DNA from: Kryptolebias marmoratus
Taxonomy: Eukaryota > Chordata > Actinopteri > Cyprinodontiformes > Rivulidae
Length of the DNA stretch: 64,000 nucleotides
Direction: 5' to 3'
NCBI RefSeq assembly: GCF_001649575.2
Contig: NC_051436.1
Coordinates: forward strand, 11,013,178-11,077,177
Under the pieces are notes generated by a model. The model did no database searches, was not told where the DNA came from, and was given only the letters and a program-made list of their open reading frames with translations. Shown here piece after piece: positions 24,543 through 36,350 of the stretch. Position 1 is the first letter of the stretch. Every line of letters starts with the position of its first letter. Made by a program: the position numbers and the translations under genes.

Positions 24543-27500
24543 TTATTCAGGACCGGGAGTTGAACACATCAGAACAGGAGCAGAAGAAGGAAGTGACGTC
24601 TGAGTGGATTTATTGTGAAGTGAAAGTTTCGGCGGCGGCGCTGACGTCTGAGTCTCTTCCACTTTCATTGGCTGTTTGTCGCCGCCGTGACGACTGGAGT
24701 CTTTCTCAGCCAGCAGGTGAGGCGGGATGTAACCCGACTGGGTCTTCGTGTGCTCCCTGCCTCGATGATGGTTGTTCGGGGACTTTTGAGGGCAGCGGCC
24801 CCTTTTGTCCTGCCCCCGGAAGCCCCTGAGTTTGGAGCTCCAGTGTTCCCGCCACTGGAGGGCCAGAGTGGAGCGGTCCGCCACCAGGCGACTCTCCTCG
24901 GGGCCCCAGCTCCGCTCGCCTTCCTCGGCGCCGATCAGGAGGAACGTCCGGCCCACGTGGAGGGCAGGGCAGCCGCAGCTGAGGTCAAGGTCCGGGACCC
25001 ATAGGGACTGGGGGCCCCTACGGACGCGGGAGTTGGACCCTGTCCGGAAAACGGTTTGTATGGAGATGGAAAACTGCCACCAGGGACCCGAACGCTCCGT
25101 CCCTTTGACCTGCACCTTCAACACTGACAAAAAAACAAGAGTGAGGTTTGAAAATGATGAGATTTGGACCAAAACGGAGCACAACACTTATTATTAATAA
25201 CAGAAATAAAAACTTCACACTAACCGTAATCCTTGAGACAATAGGTCTCCAAGTTCATCGTGACTTTAACCTGCGAGGGCTGGCAGTATGAGACACACTC
25301 CTCCGCTACATGAAAGAGGGAAGAATGTGGCTATCATTTCATAACACACATATCAGCACATGCATTTCCCCCTAATTACAATATGGCTTCTTCTGTTTGT
25401 CATCACAGTATCCTCTGACAAACACATGATCTCAGCTGCAGCAGGTGGGACATTCCTCCAGCTGCCACTAGGAGGGAGTGGTTAGCTACCGCTCCATTAC
25501 TAAGTTAGAGCAGGGCTCGGTTAAACAATGCAGCAAAAAGCCATGAATCTAAATATTAAACATGTTGTGAGAACAACAGGGGAAACAAATGCTGAATCAC
25601 TGAGTTTAAATCTCCTTAGTTTCTCATTTGACATTATCCCATCTTACAATTGCAGCAGAACTTAATTTCTTTGTGAAGCTGAATTTTACTCTTCTTAAAG
25701 TATTTAATGTATGATTTGTTTTATATATGCACCCCAAAAGAGTAAAGAATATGAATGGATCTACCTGTGGCATGACCAGAAAGATGACCGGAGCCTTTAT
25801 TTGAACAATAACATAAGATTAGTCAACAAAATTTCTACACAATACCATCCTAATTAATGCACGTGTATAATATCTGTCAACTGAAATAGTTAAATTATCT
25901 AAAAATATAAACTTAAAACAACTGCTCAGGATATTTCTGTTTAGTTTAATACAGAGAGTGCCCTGTATTATGAGATAAACTCGTAAATATTAGATGCCGT
26001 CTGAAATTCATGACTTATAAGTTCTTATAATTATGAGATACTGAGTCAAAGTTACAAGATACTATCTCATAATAATGACATTGTATTTTTAGATACTATC
26101 TAATAATGACAAGATGGTTTGTCTTATTATTATAAGACGCTAAGTCATAACTATGACGGTAGGATGAGACACTAACTCGTAATTCTGAAATACTGTCATT
26201 ACTATGAGATGGCAGCATGAGACACTATCTCATATTTATGACTTAGCATCTCATATTATAAGACACTAAGTCATAACTATATGATGGTAGTATATGACAC
26301 TCATTTTTATAAAATAGTATTTCAGAATTATGACTTATCTCATTTTTTAGACAGCTACCTCATAATAACTCACAGGGTTATGAGATGCTAACTTTAAAAT
26401 ACTCAATAAATTACTCAATATATGCCATAAGTCATACAAGTGAGATGCTAAATTCTAATAATTGTACATTTAGGGAATTACTATAATGTGGTTATGTTAT
26501 AATTAGACAGTTAAGATAGCTAAAATGAAGTTTATTTTACAGGTTTTAATTGGAAATAGACTCACGTGACCTTGAATGAAATAAATAGAGTAATAGTATT
26601 AGAGATTTTTAACACAGATACTTTGCAGTAATGCTAAAAGATTACTTTAATGATAACAACAAGGGTTATCTTAAACCCAAAAGACACCATAAGTTGACTG
26701 CAAAATTGTAAAAAGTTGGTACGTTTACTGACCGATGCTGTATTGAGGTTGGTACACTGGGGTCGGAGCGACTTCCTGAATTCCTGTGAGTAGAAGCAGA
26801 CTTTCAAACAGGTGTCAGATGCACAGGGAAACCTTCAGGCTACCTACAGAGGCCGTCGGTTTGTTGCACTCGTGTGTTTTATAGGTGTTGTGTTTGAACA
26901 CCTCTCAGTACGCAGGCATGTCCGCACAGAAGATAAGCAAATGTCACATAGGAGTGAGTGTGTGGTCCTTTTATGGTGTAGAAACACACCTTGTAAGGGT
27001 CGTTGAGCACCTACAGACGTAAACTTTACTTTTACTGATTTTAATAAGGTAAGACCGTACGAGACCATACTCCAACAATTGTACGGTTTTATCGCAAACA
27101 TTAAACAGAGTCTTGTAAAAGTCGCTCCCTACATGTGAGCCTATGGGCCAGTAAAACGGGGAATCAAAATTAACAACTTGCTTAGGTGGACATATATTAT
27201 CCAGGCCTCCTATAAAAGTTCCACCATATGAGCTAAGGCTTCGTCCTGCTCCTGTTTTCTTTGACCCAACCCAGGGCTGGTGATACCCAACACCCCCCAG
27301 GCTGACAGGCCCCCCTACATTTTCAAAGGCAGGGAGATGCTGTTTCTTTGTATGTACATGTATTTTCAGGAGAATATAATCAGTAATATGTAAAAGATCA
27401 AAATGAGGCAACTCAAGCGTGAGGGTCTTTGGTGAAATTGTGTAATCAGGCACATTACACTTTGTTTGCCTGAATCCTTGGCCTGTGAATTTGTCTGTTT

Positions 27501-30500
27501 TAAGAAACACAAAATTATCAAATCCTTAAAATTATAGCCAGCTTGTCCACCTGTTTGTGAACTTCATGAGTCATCTGAATGTTTGGGTCCATAATGGACC
27601 AAATCCAAGAGGTCCAGGTACAATGATGCCAAACCTGAACCAAGTCTGTCTGCCACCATAAATGGTTCCCCAAACTTAGGCTCAGTCAACATAAAAACCA
27701 GCCAAATCGAGCAATCTCTACAAGGTCATATCTTAATTGTAATGAGGTACAGCTGAACGTACCCAGGCTTTTTTTTATCTCTGTATTTTGATGGGCCGTT
27801 TATGTAAATGCTTTCGCCACAGAGTGAAGCAACCTGGGTATTTCAGCAATTTTATTAAAATGTCTGGCCAAATAGAAAAAATAAATACAGAAAAAACAGT
27901 TTATTTGGGGTCTTTAAGTTAACCTCTTTAGGAGTGAAGCTCTGCTTATGATAACGTTGTTTTTTTAGTACATCTGCGCTGATTTCGTTACGCTAGCAAG
28001 ATGGATTAAATTGTAGATTAAGTTTTCGTCATAAGGCAGGATGTCTCTTTGCTTCATTTAGCTATATGTAATAAACATTTCTGTACATGTCGAAGTCATT
28101 ATTTCTTTTTGCCACTAAGGTAATGTAAGTTAAAAAAAAACAGGTTTTAGCGAATGCTAACTGTGGCTAGCTCACAAGCTAGCTGCAGCTAGCTGCTCAC
28201 TACTACTCTGTTTTCTCCTTCTTTAGCCGTTTGGTGGCTAAATTTAACTAATTATGTTTGCATAATGAACAAAGCAGTAAAACTAAATATGATTCTATAA
28301 ACGGCCGTTCTAGTTGCAGATAAAATCGGACTTTATCTGAAGTCTTTTAGCTTTGCAGCAGGAGCTATGTTGGAGTTTAGCCCGGCTGCTGTGTTGCTTT
28401 TGGGCTGTTGGAGAGAAGAAGAGCCGAGGTGTTGGAGGTGGCGGCGGTGGTGGAGGTGGGGGGGTGGGGGGTAGACAGATGCTATACATAGCCTGTGATG
28501 GTCTGGCAGGGAAAACAAACAAGGTTTTCTTTCACTTGCTCCTTTCACTGCGAGAGTTATGAGTCTGAGCGCCGCCGTTGGGGGCGTTTTGAGGCGCGTA
28601 ACAGGTGTCAAGCTGCCTACTTCTGGCTCCTGATATCACCTGATTGAGATTTACAAAGCAACACTGCCCGTGTAGTTGTCGGCACTCGTGCGATTTGTTG
28701 GGACTGTGCGTGCGGATTATCGCTTATGGCTGATTTTTTTTTGGGTGCCGGGGCAGGCAGAGATAGGAGGTGCAGCGATCCTTTTGATCTGACACTGATC
28801 TCTGATCAGCGTGAGATGAGGTTTCCTTGTATCGGTCAGCTCATGTTAACGCTGCTGTGGAAACCGTCTCTAGGGATGATGAAAAGGAGGCATGATGAAT
28901 GACTGAGCTAAATTAGCCTGAAGAGCAGCGGGCCCTTTAATATCAAGCTACTAGTTGATAAAAGGCTTAAGGAGCTTCATACAAAAGGTTTAAACCAATC
29001 AGGCCATGGGCTAAAGAAGATGAAGGAAAAATTAGAGGTACCTTTGTCATACTGACAGCAAATCCAGAGGGGATTACGTCAAGCAAAATAATAAAAAAAG
29101 CAATTTGTTTTGATTAAGATCTGATTAATGGTATACAGCTGTTGTACAGCTTTGAAATAAAACATTCAAATTATACACCAAAACACGGTTTAATTGGGAA
29201 CAGTGTGCTATGACTTTTGGTTGCACAACGTAGACTAAATTTGCCAAACAAAGTAATGGAGATTAATGGGATTATGGTGGAACAGATACGAAAACCCAGC
29301 CCTCTTTGGAGCTCTACAGCTCAAACATACTCCACAGTAGAAACTTCATTCAAAGTTTAAACAGGACACAGAAAGCTGGACTTTTCATGTCTCAGTTGAC
29401 ATTTTGATATCTTTTCTGGTTTTTACACAGTTACAGTTTAAGTTTTATGATTTTCCCACAGACAATTGATGACGTCTCACACTCTGACTACTGAATTGTC
29501 TTCAATTTTCAAATCCTTTGCAAACAAACTCTTCTTATGCCCCCAACTTTTTTTTAAGTACATATAGGCCACAAATTCTCCATCCAAACATAGGCCTTTT
29601 GTTTCTTTTTTTCACCCAGCGTCTCTCACTGCTATAGGACGTACCATTTTCTCTCATATCCAACCAGAATACAGAGACTGCACACCCAAGCTTCCATAGA
29701 CTGATTATAATTTAGCTCAAAATACTCTCTTCAAAGCTGGAAAGGAAAGTCACATCTCCTACATGAAACACTGTCGACACATAAAAGAATCACGTGTGAC
29801 GATCAAAGTCTTCTGCTGCTCGCAGCTCAAAGATTTTTGAGATTTGACTCACAGTTTTCACACAGCCAGCGCTCAGTCTGCCTCTCATTAACTTGGCAGT
29901 CAGGGAGCGACAAACACAGGTGTGCGGTTACCATGGCGGCCATAATGAGCCGCTGGCAGCGGCTTTAACAGGTTCTTCACAAGCTGACATTACGACCGAA
30001 AAAACACGTCCCTGACCCGATTTTAGAGCGGTCTCACTGGATGCGGTGAACTTACTGACGCACGGCCTCAGGGGGGAATTGCCCTGTTTGTATCCCGGGG
30101 CGCAGCGGTTACACCTGGGGCCAGTCACTCCGTCTCGGCACAGGCATTGACCCGATGTTTGGTTGCACCAGCGACCCACCGCCCCCAGGGGATGGCACTG
30201 ACAGGCTGGGAAAGGAAAAACAACAAATCATTTGGCCTGATTGAAGAGTAATGGTTAAGACGAGTTTGAAGCCACACTGGGGGTTACCAGACAAACTAAA
30301 CGAGATGATATAAAAAGATGGTTTGGATTTCTTTTTTCTTTTTTTAGTGGAGTTGTCATCAGCAGTCAGTATCCTACCTGCAGCAGGCAACAGTCTGATT
30401 TTAGGCCCCGCCTACCCTAACAATACATTAGCTCCTCCTGTCCACACATAAACGGAGATTTGGTTGTGGAAGACAAATATTTTTAAAAAAGGCTTTTTAA

Positions 30501-33500
30501 AGTAGAGATCATAGTATATATAAAATAAAAACACTTCATTTTTGTTGTATCCATGCAGACTTAAGGTTCATAGAAAGAATGTCGTAGCAGCAGTAAAAAT
30601 TCCTAACAACAGAGAGGCTGAGGAGGACTGTTCACAAGCGAGCCGGGTTTAATCCTGAATGACAGCAGGCGTCAACATTTGTCCTTGAGTTAGACAAAGT
30701 ATATCCCGCGCATGCCAGTGAATCTATTTTGCACCCGTCTCGATGGGTAAACGAAGACAAATTCCTCCACGAGGATAAGGAAAATAACAAATCACCGTGA
30801 TGCGTCCTTATCGCCGCCTTGAGGCTTTAGAGGCGACGAACAACCTTCACCCAAATGAAGACGAATGCCGTGTCTGACCAGATTTATTTCCTGCCGTATG
30901 GGTTTGCATCGCAGCCGAATAATGACTGCTCGGATTTTTTTTACACAGTTTACACGGCGAAGCTTCTCACGAACCACTCACCATCCCGGGACGAGACTAA
31001 ATGAGGGAAGACAGACGGAGAAAAGGAAACCACATTTCAGCAGCTCTGGTCACACTCGAATAATGTTTACACAGATCCTTTTAATGAGTCCAAACTGCCT
31101 GAGTGGAGAAAATGAAGACTAATACCGCCGCTTGTCTCTGAATGGTTTGCTCAGTGAAGCATAGCTTCAATTAGGGGAAGCGCAAATATGACACAACGCT
31201 CGCGTATTTCAACGGTTTCAAGCATAAAAAGTGACAAAATGTGGGGGGTCTTTTCTACTTAGCTCTGTCTTTCCACATCCCTGCACAGCCTCGCCGAGCC
31301 CGTTAACTTTGGCTGCATGAGGTCAAGTCCCCACATAAAGCATGCCAGAGTGTCAGGGTCGCCTGTGACCAGTCAAAGGTCAGGGGTCGTGGCAGATGCC
31401 GAACGGTGGTAACGATACAGGTGGCAGCTCAGCGGGCGTGTTTGTGTGTGTCCAGACAGGAATAGTTGTTCATTGCCACAATGTCAAAGGCCCGTCATGC
31501 CAGAGCTTTAGACCAAGATCATCTTATCTTAAAAAACGATGGAGTTTTCACCTTTCTGGTCAAATCTTGGAAACAACGTTAGGAGCGATCGCGCGCTGTG
31601 ATGCGTGATTTTCTGCGATCTGTTTGCACTCGGACCGTGTGGTGGAGGTGGCTCTGAGCTGCTGCCACACCAAGTTTTAGCTCAATATCCATAAATTAAT
31701 TCATTATATATTTTTCCTAACACGACAGAGAAGTGAACACACAGGCAATTACATTATCACCAGCCTTTCAGCGCAATACGAGAATAAAGACTTCTGTGTG
31801 TTCAGACAGAGACCAGGTGGGCCCTTAAACAACAGCAGAAGCACAGTCTGATGTAAACACGGTCAAAGGATTAGATTTTTTCTGTTTTTTCAAAAATGCA
31901 CAATGAGTCAAAGCCTCGATTCAACATTTCTTCCCTACTGCCAGCATCACACACAAAGCAAACACACACACATGCATATGGACTGACGCTGGCAGGCCTT
32001 GCGGTGGGTGAGCGGCTTGCTGTGGTCGCGGGTGTATCCGTTCTGGCAGTACTGGCAGTGGCGCCCGGCCGTGTGATGGCGACACTTCAGGCACACGCCT
32101 CCACTTCGCCGACCCGACTGCTGAAACACCTCCATGCTGAAGCGGCATTTGTTCGAGTGGCCGTTACACTCACAGGCTGGAAACAGGAAACGAAAGCAGT
32201 CAAGAACCAGGGAGGAAATAATTGTTTATTTAATTATTATTAATTCTTGCAGATAAGTTGTTTGATAAAACTCCAGCAGGCGATCGTGTTGGTGCCTCTG
32301 TGTGTGTGTGTATTTGTTTGTCTGTTAACCTTCAGAAAGTAACCGTCGGATTTAAATCTAAAGCTGATTAATATTTGAAGCCAACTCAATTCAGCATGGC
32401 CACTGCAGCCAGCTGACAGCTTTACAAATATTGAACTAAATTTGAAGCTGAGAGTCATCTCCAACACATACTCCAAGCTGTAAAACATATCATAATATCT
32501 TTATTTATTAAAAGAATGATAGGCAATTTGCACTTCTTCCAGGAATTCTAGTTTCATTATCATCTGGTAACCCTCAAAAATCCTCCATCAGTCATAATCA
32601 GTGTTAACATTAAAAAAATGTTGGAGTTTTGCAGCCTTGAAATAAGGTATAGGAACTGTTCATTAATCTTGTGACCGCTAAACTAAATAAATAAAAGACT
32701 GACTGTGGGGCAAGAAGTTGTTCAACATGACGTCTTAAACTTTATAGCGATTCATGCAGATGCTATTTTATGAACCTTTACGCTTCTGTCTGTTTTGCAT
32801 TCCAAAATTATTCTGGTAGAAAGATTATAATATTCCTGCTAAACCTGCCCCAGGCTGCACCGGAAGTGCAACAGCTAGCTGCTGCTTCTGTTCGTGCTTG
32901 CAAATAACCATAGATTTCTCTGTAAATAATCATGTAATGTATATTTGACGGCAATGTAATGGACTATAAATTAAGGTTTTAAGAGTCGCTCTACAGTTTT
33001 GGAGATTGGAGTTGTTTTAAAATGGCAGCAATCTTCTTCAGTCTTGTTCCCGCTCAGACTAGCTGTTAGCTCATCAATACAATCATAAATGAGCTTTAAT
33101 TCTTTGAATTGATTAATTAATTGTTCAGAATATTTCCACAGAACCCCACTTCAAAAAAATCTAAACCATCAAATGTTCTCGAAAATGGACAAATGTAAAG
33201 CCCTTTGTAAAATTCCTTAATATTTATCCAGAAGTAAAAGTGAAAAGTTTAGTGTTTGTTCTCCTAATACAATAGAAATTTTTCATTTAGAACAATTTAA
33301 GCACAATTTTAAATCAATAACTAAAATTCCAAACACAGAGAACAACTGATGATAAACTGAACACCTAAACATGTTTTATAGGTATTTTTATAGTTATCTA
33401 AGAAATAAATACCCCCAACTGACTTTTCTATTTTGTTTAATCTCATGTGACGTTTAAAAAAAAACGATTTAATTCATTCGCTTCAACTGATTCTCGGACT

Positions 33501-34944
33501 CACCAACACATGGGTTTGGGTGGGTGGGCGTGGCTCGGTGCCACGGTCTGTCGAAATGGAAATCCTCACAGACGTCACAGTCCGGCCCCGCTGTGTGATG
33601 CTCGCACATGCACACTGCGCGGCCCGCGTCGTCGCGGCGACACCTGGAGGCGTGTCCGTTACACTTACACCTGCCTCCGACCTGCAGGTCGGACACGGCG
33701 ACTGGAGCTCGGACGGGAAAAACGAAAGCAGACGGCTGCGCCACCTGCAGGTTCCCAACACTTTGTCGTGCGTTGACGTTGTTGTTCCTCCTCTTCCTCA
33801 GTTCCCGCCCTTTGTTGCTCCTGCTCCGCCCTTCAACTGTCCAATTACAGTCTCCGTTTGGGCAAGGGGCCCAATAACTGTTTTCCTTGTTGCGACCACG
33901 CCCTCTGCTTTTCCCGCCTTTTTTTGACAAAGCAACTAAGTCCATGCCGAAACTTCCCTCCTCTTCCTTACTGGTCACATTGTGTCCATCTTCATCTTGA
34001 CTGGACCCTTTTCGGTGGTTCTTTCGACGCTGCTTGTCCACCCGCTCCACCTTTATCTCACTGTCAAAAAACGCCAGTGTGTTATCTCTGTTTAGTTTGT
34101 CCACTCGATCTCCAGCGTGGCCTTTTATCTCTGAGCCCCACTTCAGGAACCCGGTTCCTCTGGCATCATGGGGACCATCAAGCCAATGGGCGTCCTTCAT
34201 TTTATCGAAGCTTCCCACGTCATTGGACACTTGATGGAAGATCACTCGAATGTCCGTGGCTGTTACCCAATCCTGGAGGGTCGGGCTGTAGTCAAAGTCC
34301 GGAGAAGACGGCCGTCCATCCAGAGCGGAGAAGGCGAGCACCATGCCGCCCCGTTGCCTCTGCAGAGGTCTGGGGTCTGAGCAGAGGGGCTCCGTCTCTT
34401 GGTGTCTTATTTGGGCGATGGTCCGAGGGGGCTGCCCGAAGTTCCCGAGGCAGTCACTGGAGTAGTGCTGCATCGGCCTCCAGGTTCGCCCGTAATCCAT
34501 CGATTTGAGGATAGAGATGGAGATCGGATCCGTTGGCTCCCCTTGGCTGCAGAACTGCAAACTTATGTAGGTGATCTCAAAGCGGCGGCCCAGCGGTAGG
34601 GTGAGGACCCAGTCTCCCCTGTCAGCACCCGCATGAGCCCTCCAGCAGGTAAGATTGTGAGGGTTATTCAGGTCTGTCAGGGTGGTGATGTTACCCTCAG
34701 AATCAGGCCCACGTAGCGAGTGGCTGGCATTGACCGGGACTCCATAGGCGGCGTTGATGAACTCCGACAGGCAGTGCCGAGGACGGCCACCCGGGTGGTA
34801 GCAGGGTTCATGAGGTGAAGTCCAACTCAGCGGGGGGTGGGAGAACGACGAGGAGATGAGCGACGGAGGGAGGAGGAGGAGGTGGAGGAGGAAAACAGGA
34901 ATGAGAGAGGTGGAGGGGGGGAGGGAGAAGGGCAGGAACATCAT
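24543..34944 (-). CDS. Secreted netrin (LN, three LE repeats, NTR) with unusual LN domain
   Basis: Coding exons, 5' to 3' on the minus strand: 34944-33504, 32176-31988, 30205-30056, 26783-26733, 25794-25765 (weak), 25305-25225, 25123-24543. Phases join to about 840 residues. Signal-like hydrophobic segment 10-30; LN domain about 47-238 ([37 protein letters not shown]); a 175-residue basic insert 239-415; LE1 from [15 protein letters not shown]2 (exon 2); LE3 (exon 3); NTR module about 620-758 with all six cysteines; then an 80-residue basic/polar tail. Netrins are extracellular guidance cues that bind DCC, neogenin and UNC5 receptors. The Cys-rich segment that lies between NAAFG and TDLNNPHN in netrin-1 is missing. 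It belongs to the netrin-1/2/3 class; which orthologue is not decidable here. Confidence 0.95.
25960..26430. repeat. Degenerate palindromic repeat of TATGAGAT/ACTAAGTCATAA words
   Basis: Words such as CTAAGTCATAACTATGA, TATGAGATGGCAG and GACACTATCTCATA recur many times in both orientations over about 450 bp. It may be a decayed satellite or foldback transposon. It lies in the netrin intron between 26732 and 25795. Confidence 0.7.
26784..30055 (-). other. Netrin intron 3 (3.3 kb)
   Basis: Contains an unexplained minus-strand open frame at 26971-27510 (179 codons), a TAGC-rich palindromic patch near 28160-28200 and a G-rich tract at 28430-28475. No known domain or element recognised elsewhere. 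Confidence 0.7.
28430..28475 (+). repeat. G-rich tract with quadruplex potential
   Basis: GGT/GGC triplets lead into GGTGGGGGGGTGGGGGGTAG. Several runs of three or more G in about 45 bp fit a G-quadruplex motif on the plus strand, which is the non-template-like C-rich side for netrin transcription. Confidence 0.6.
30206..31987 (-). other. Netrin intron 2
   Basis: Balanced-composition sequence at about 30660-31140 without simple repeats, a candidate conserved noncoding element; a fragment near 31640-31690 resembles the repeat family at 43060. No exon recognised. Confidence 0.6.
32177..33503 (-). other. Netrin intron 1 (between first two coding exons)
   Basis: AT-rich. A segment at about 32975-33080 (GGAGATTGGAGTTGTTTTAA, AATGGCAGCAATC, CTTGTTCCCGCTCAGACTAG) has relatives near 48690-48790 and 60675-60740, marking it as an interspersed repeat. 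Donor GTGAGT, acceptor TTTCCAG. Confidence 0.65.
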
Positions 34945-34954
34945 GTCATCGAGC
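34942..34954 (-). promoter_or_regulatory. Splice acceptor, 3-codon uORF and overlapping netrin start
   Basis: The minus strand reads TTCCTTTCTTTCAG, a strong acceptor, then GCTCGATGACATGATG. The first ATG (34949-34947) opens ATG-ACA-TGA, and its stop overlaps the netrin ATG at 34944-34942. A 5' UTR intron therefore probably precedes the first coding exon, and translation may depend on leaky scanning or reinitiation. Confidence 0.6.
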
Positions 34955-35870
34955 CTGAAAGAAAGGAACGGGAGAATTTCTTTTAAGAAAAATTTATGGG
35001 CGTGATAAAAGAAAAAAAAAAAACTGATTGATTTATAAGATGCTCATTTGTAGGAGATCCAAGATAGACCACCTGTGCCTGTATTGAAAACACATGATAT
35101 CATCGGACCGTGTCTCTTCACCGGCTTTCTGTCGTATGCCAGTAAAGAGCTCATCTCATAAAAATGTAATCTCAATTCTCTCCACAGCATCGGACGCTGA
35201 TCTGAACCCGTAATCTCAACAACCTTCAGGGACATAGCCATCTTAAAACGCCCCTCAAACTCAAAAATAGTGGAAGAGCCGGGGTGAAGAGGGGCACACA
35301 CCCAGAAGGTCTGTCTAAAATGACAAAAAACACGCCTGACAGCTGGAGCTAAACCCCGCGCTGGCCCACATCCATCACATTTATTGCTCTCGTTTCCAAT
35401 TGTTTCACCCTTGCTTGGTGCAGGAGGCCCGAGCAGCGGGTCTTGTCCCGGTGCAGAATGCAGGACATGAGAAAGGAGAGACAGGAGGGAGGAAGAGGAG
35501 TCAGAGATTAGTTTTTAGGATGGTTGGAAATGATTTATGGGCTGAAATGTGTGTTCGACTCGAGCCCTGCTTTGCTGCTTCCGTAGTGAAGACAAACACA
35601 GACTTGTGTCTCTCCGGAGTGTGAACAAATCCCTTTCTATCTCTTACAACTGGTGATAACTGTAAATTATTTTTTTCTGTCAAGATCGAATGGTAGTGAA
35701 CAGTCATGTTGCCGAACGGAACAATGCATCTTCTTTCTCGAAAATATGTGATTTATTATATTTTGAAGCCATCGCTCAAAATAACTGCACCACACTTACT
35801 GACAACTAACTCTTTTGCCTGTTTTTTATTTATTTATTTATTTTTTTGTAGTGGATTTGAAGTGAAATTC
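34955..35870. other. Netrin 5' flank/5' UTR intron
   Basis: No recognised gene. A minus-strand open frame of 85 codons (35044-35301) has no recognisable domain and no obvious splice context. Confidence 0.4.
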
Positions 35871-36350
35871 TGCTTCGCTTCTGGGAAACTCTATTTTCCC
35901 ACAAACCCCTCATACCAGTCAAACACGGTGGTGGAGGGGTGATGACTTGGAGGACCTGGGCTCCTCGCAGTCACCGAGTCCATCATGAACTCCTCTGTGG
36001 ACCAATTCTTCCTCGAGTCAAACGTGAGGACATCCGTCCGCCGCCTGAAGCGTGGACCGAACTGGGTCCTGAAACAGGACAGTGATCCACAAACGCAGCA
36101 GCTGATCTACAACAGAATGACTGAAAAACAAAAGAATGAAGGTGCTGCAATGGTCCAGAAGAAGTCCAGGACCTCAGCCTGATTTAAATGCTGTGTTGGG
36201 ACCTTAAGGTGTTATCTCCATGAGCTGTGACTGCTGGAGACTAGTCGACGAGTTAAAAATGTCAAAAAAACAGGTGAATTTTCCCTTGTAGTTTCACTGA
36301 TTTGTAAGTGTTCCCAATTAAATGATCAGTGAGCCGTTTTGAGTGGCCAG
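35870..36350 (+). pseudogene. Relic Tc1/mariner transposase, 3' part
   Basis: Plus-strand frames contain KHGGGGVMTWRTW (from VKHGGGSxMxWG), then VLKQDSDPQTQQ (from QQDNDPKHTS), then a WSRRSPGPQPDLNAV-like block in a shifted frame (from WPSQSPDLNPIE). Frameshifts and stops show it is inactive. Ends were not resolved. Confidence 0.75.

Noticed and set aside
33858..34508. 216-codon plus-strand open frame
   Set aside because: Exactly antisense to the GC-rich netrin LN exon, whose minus-strand product is a clear family match; it is a shadow.
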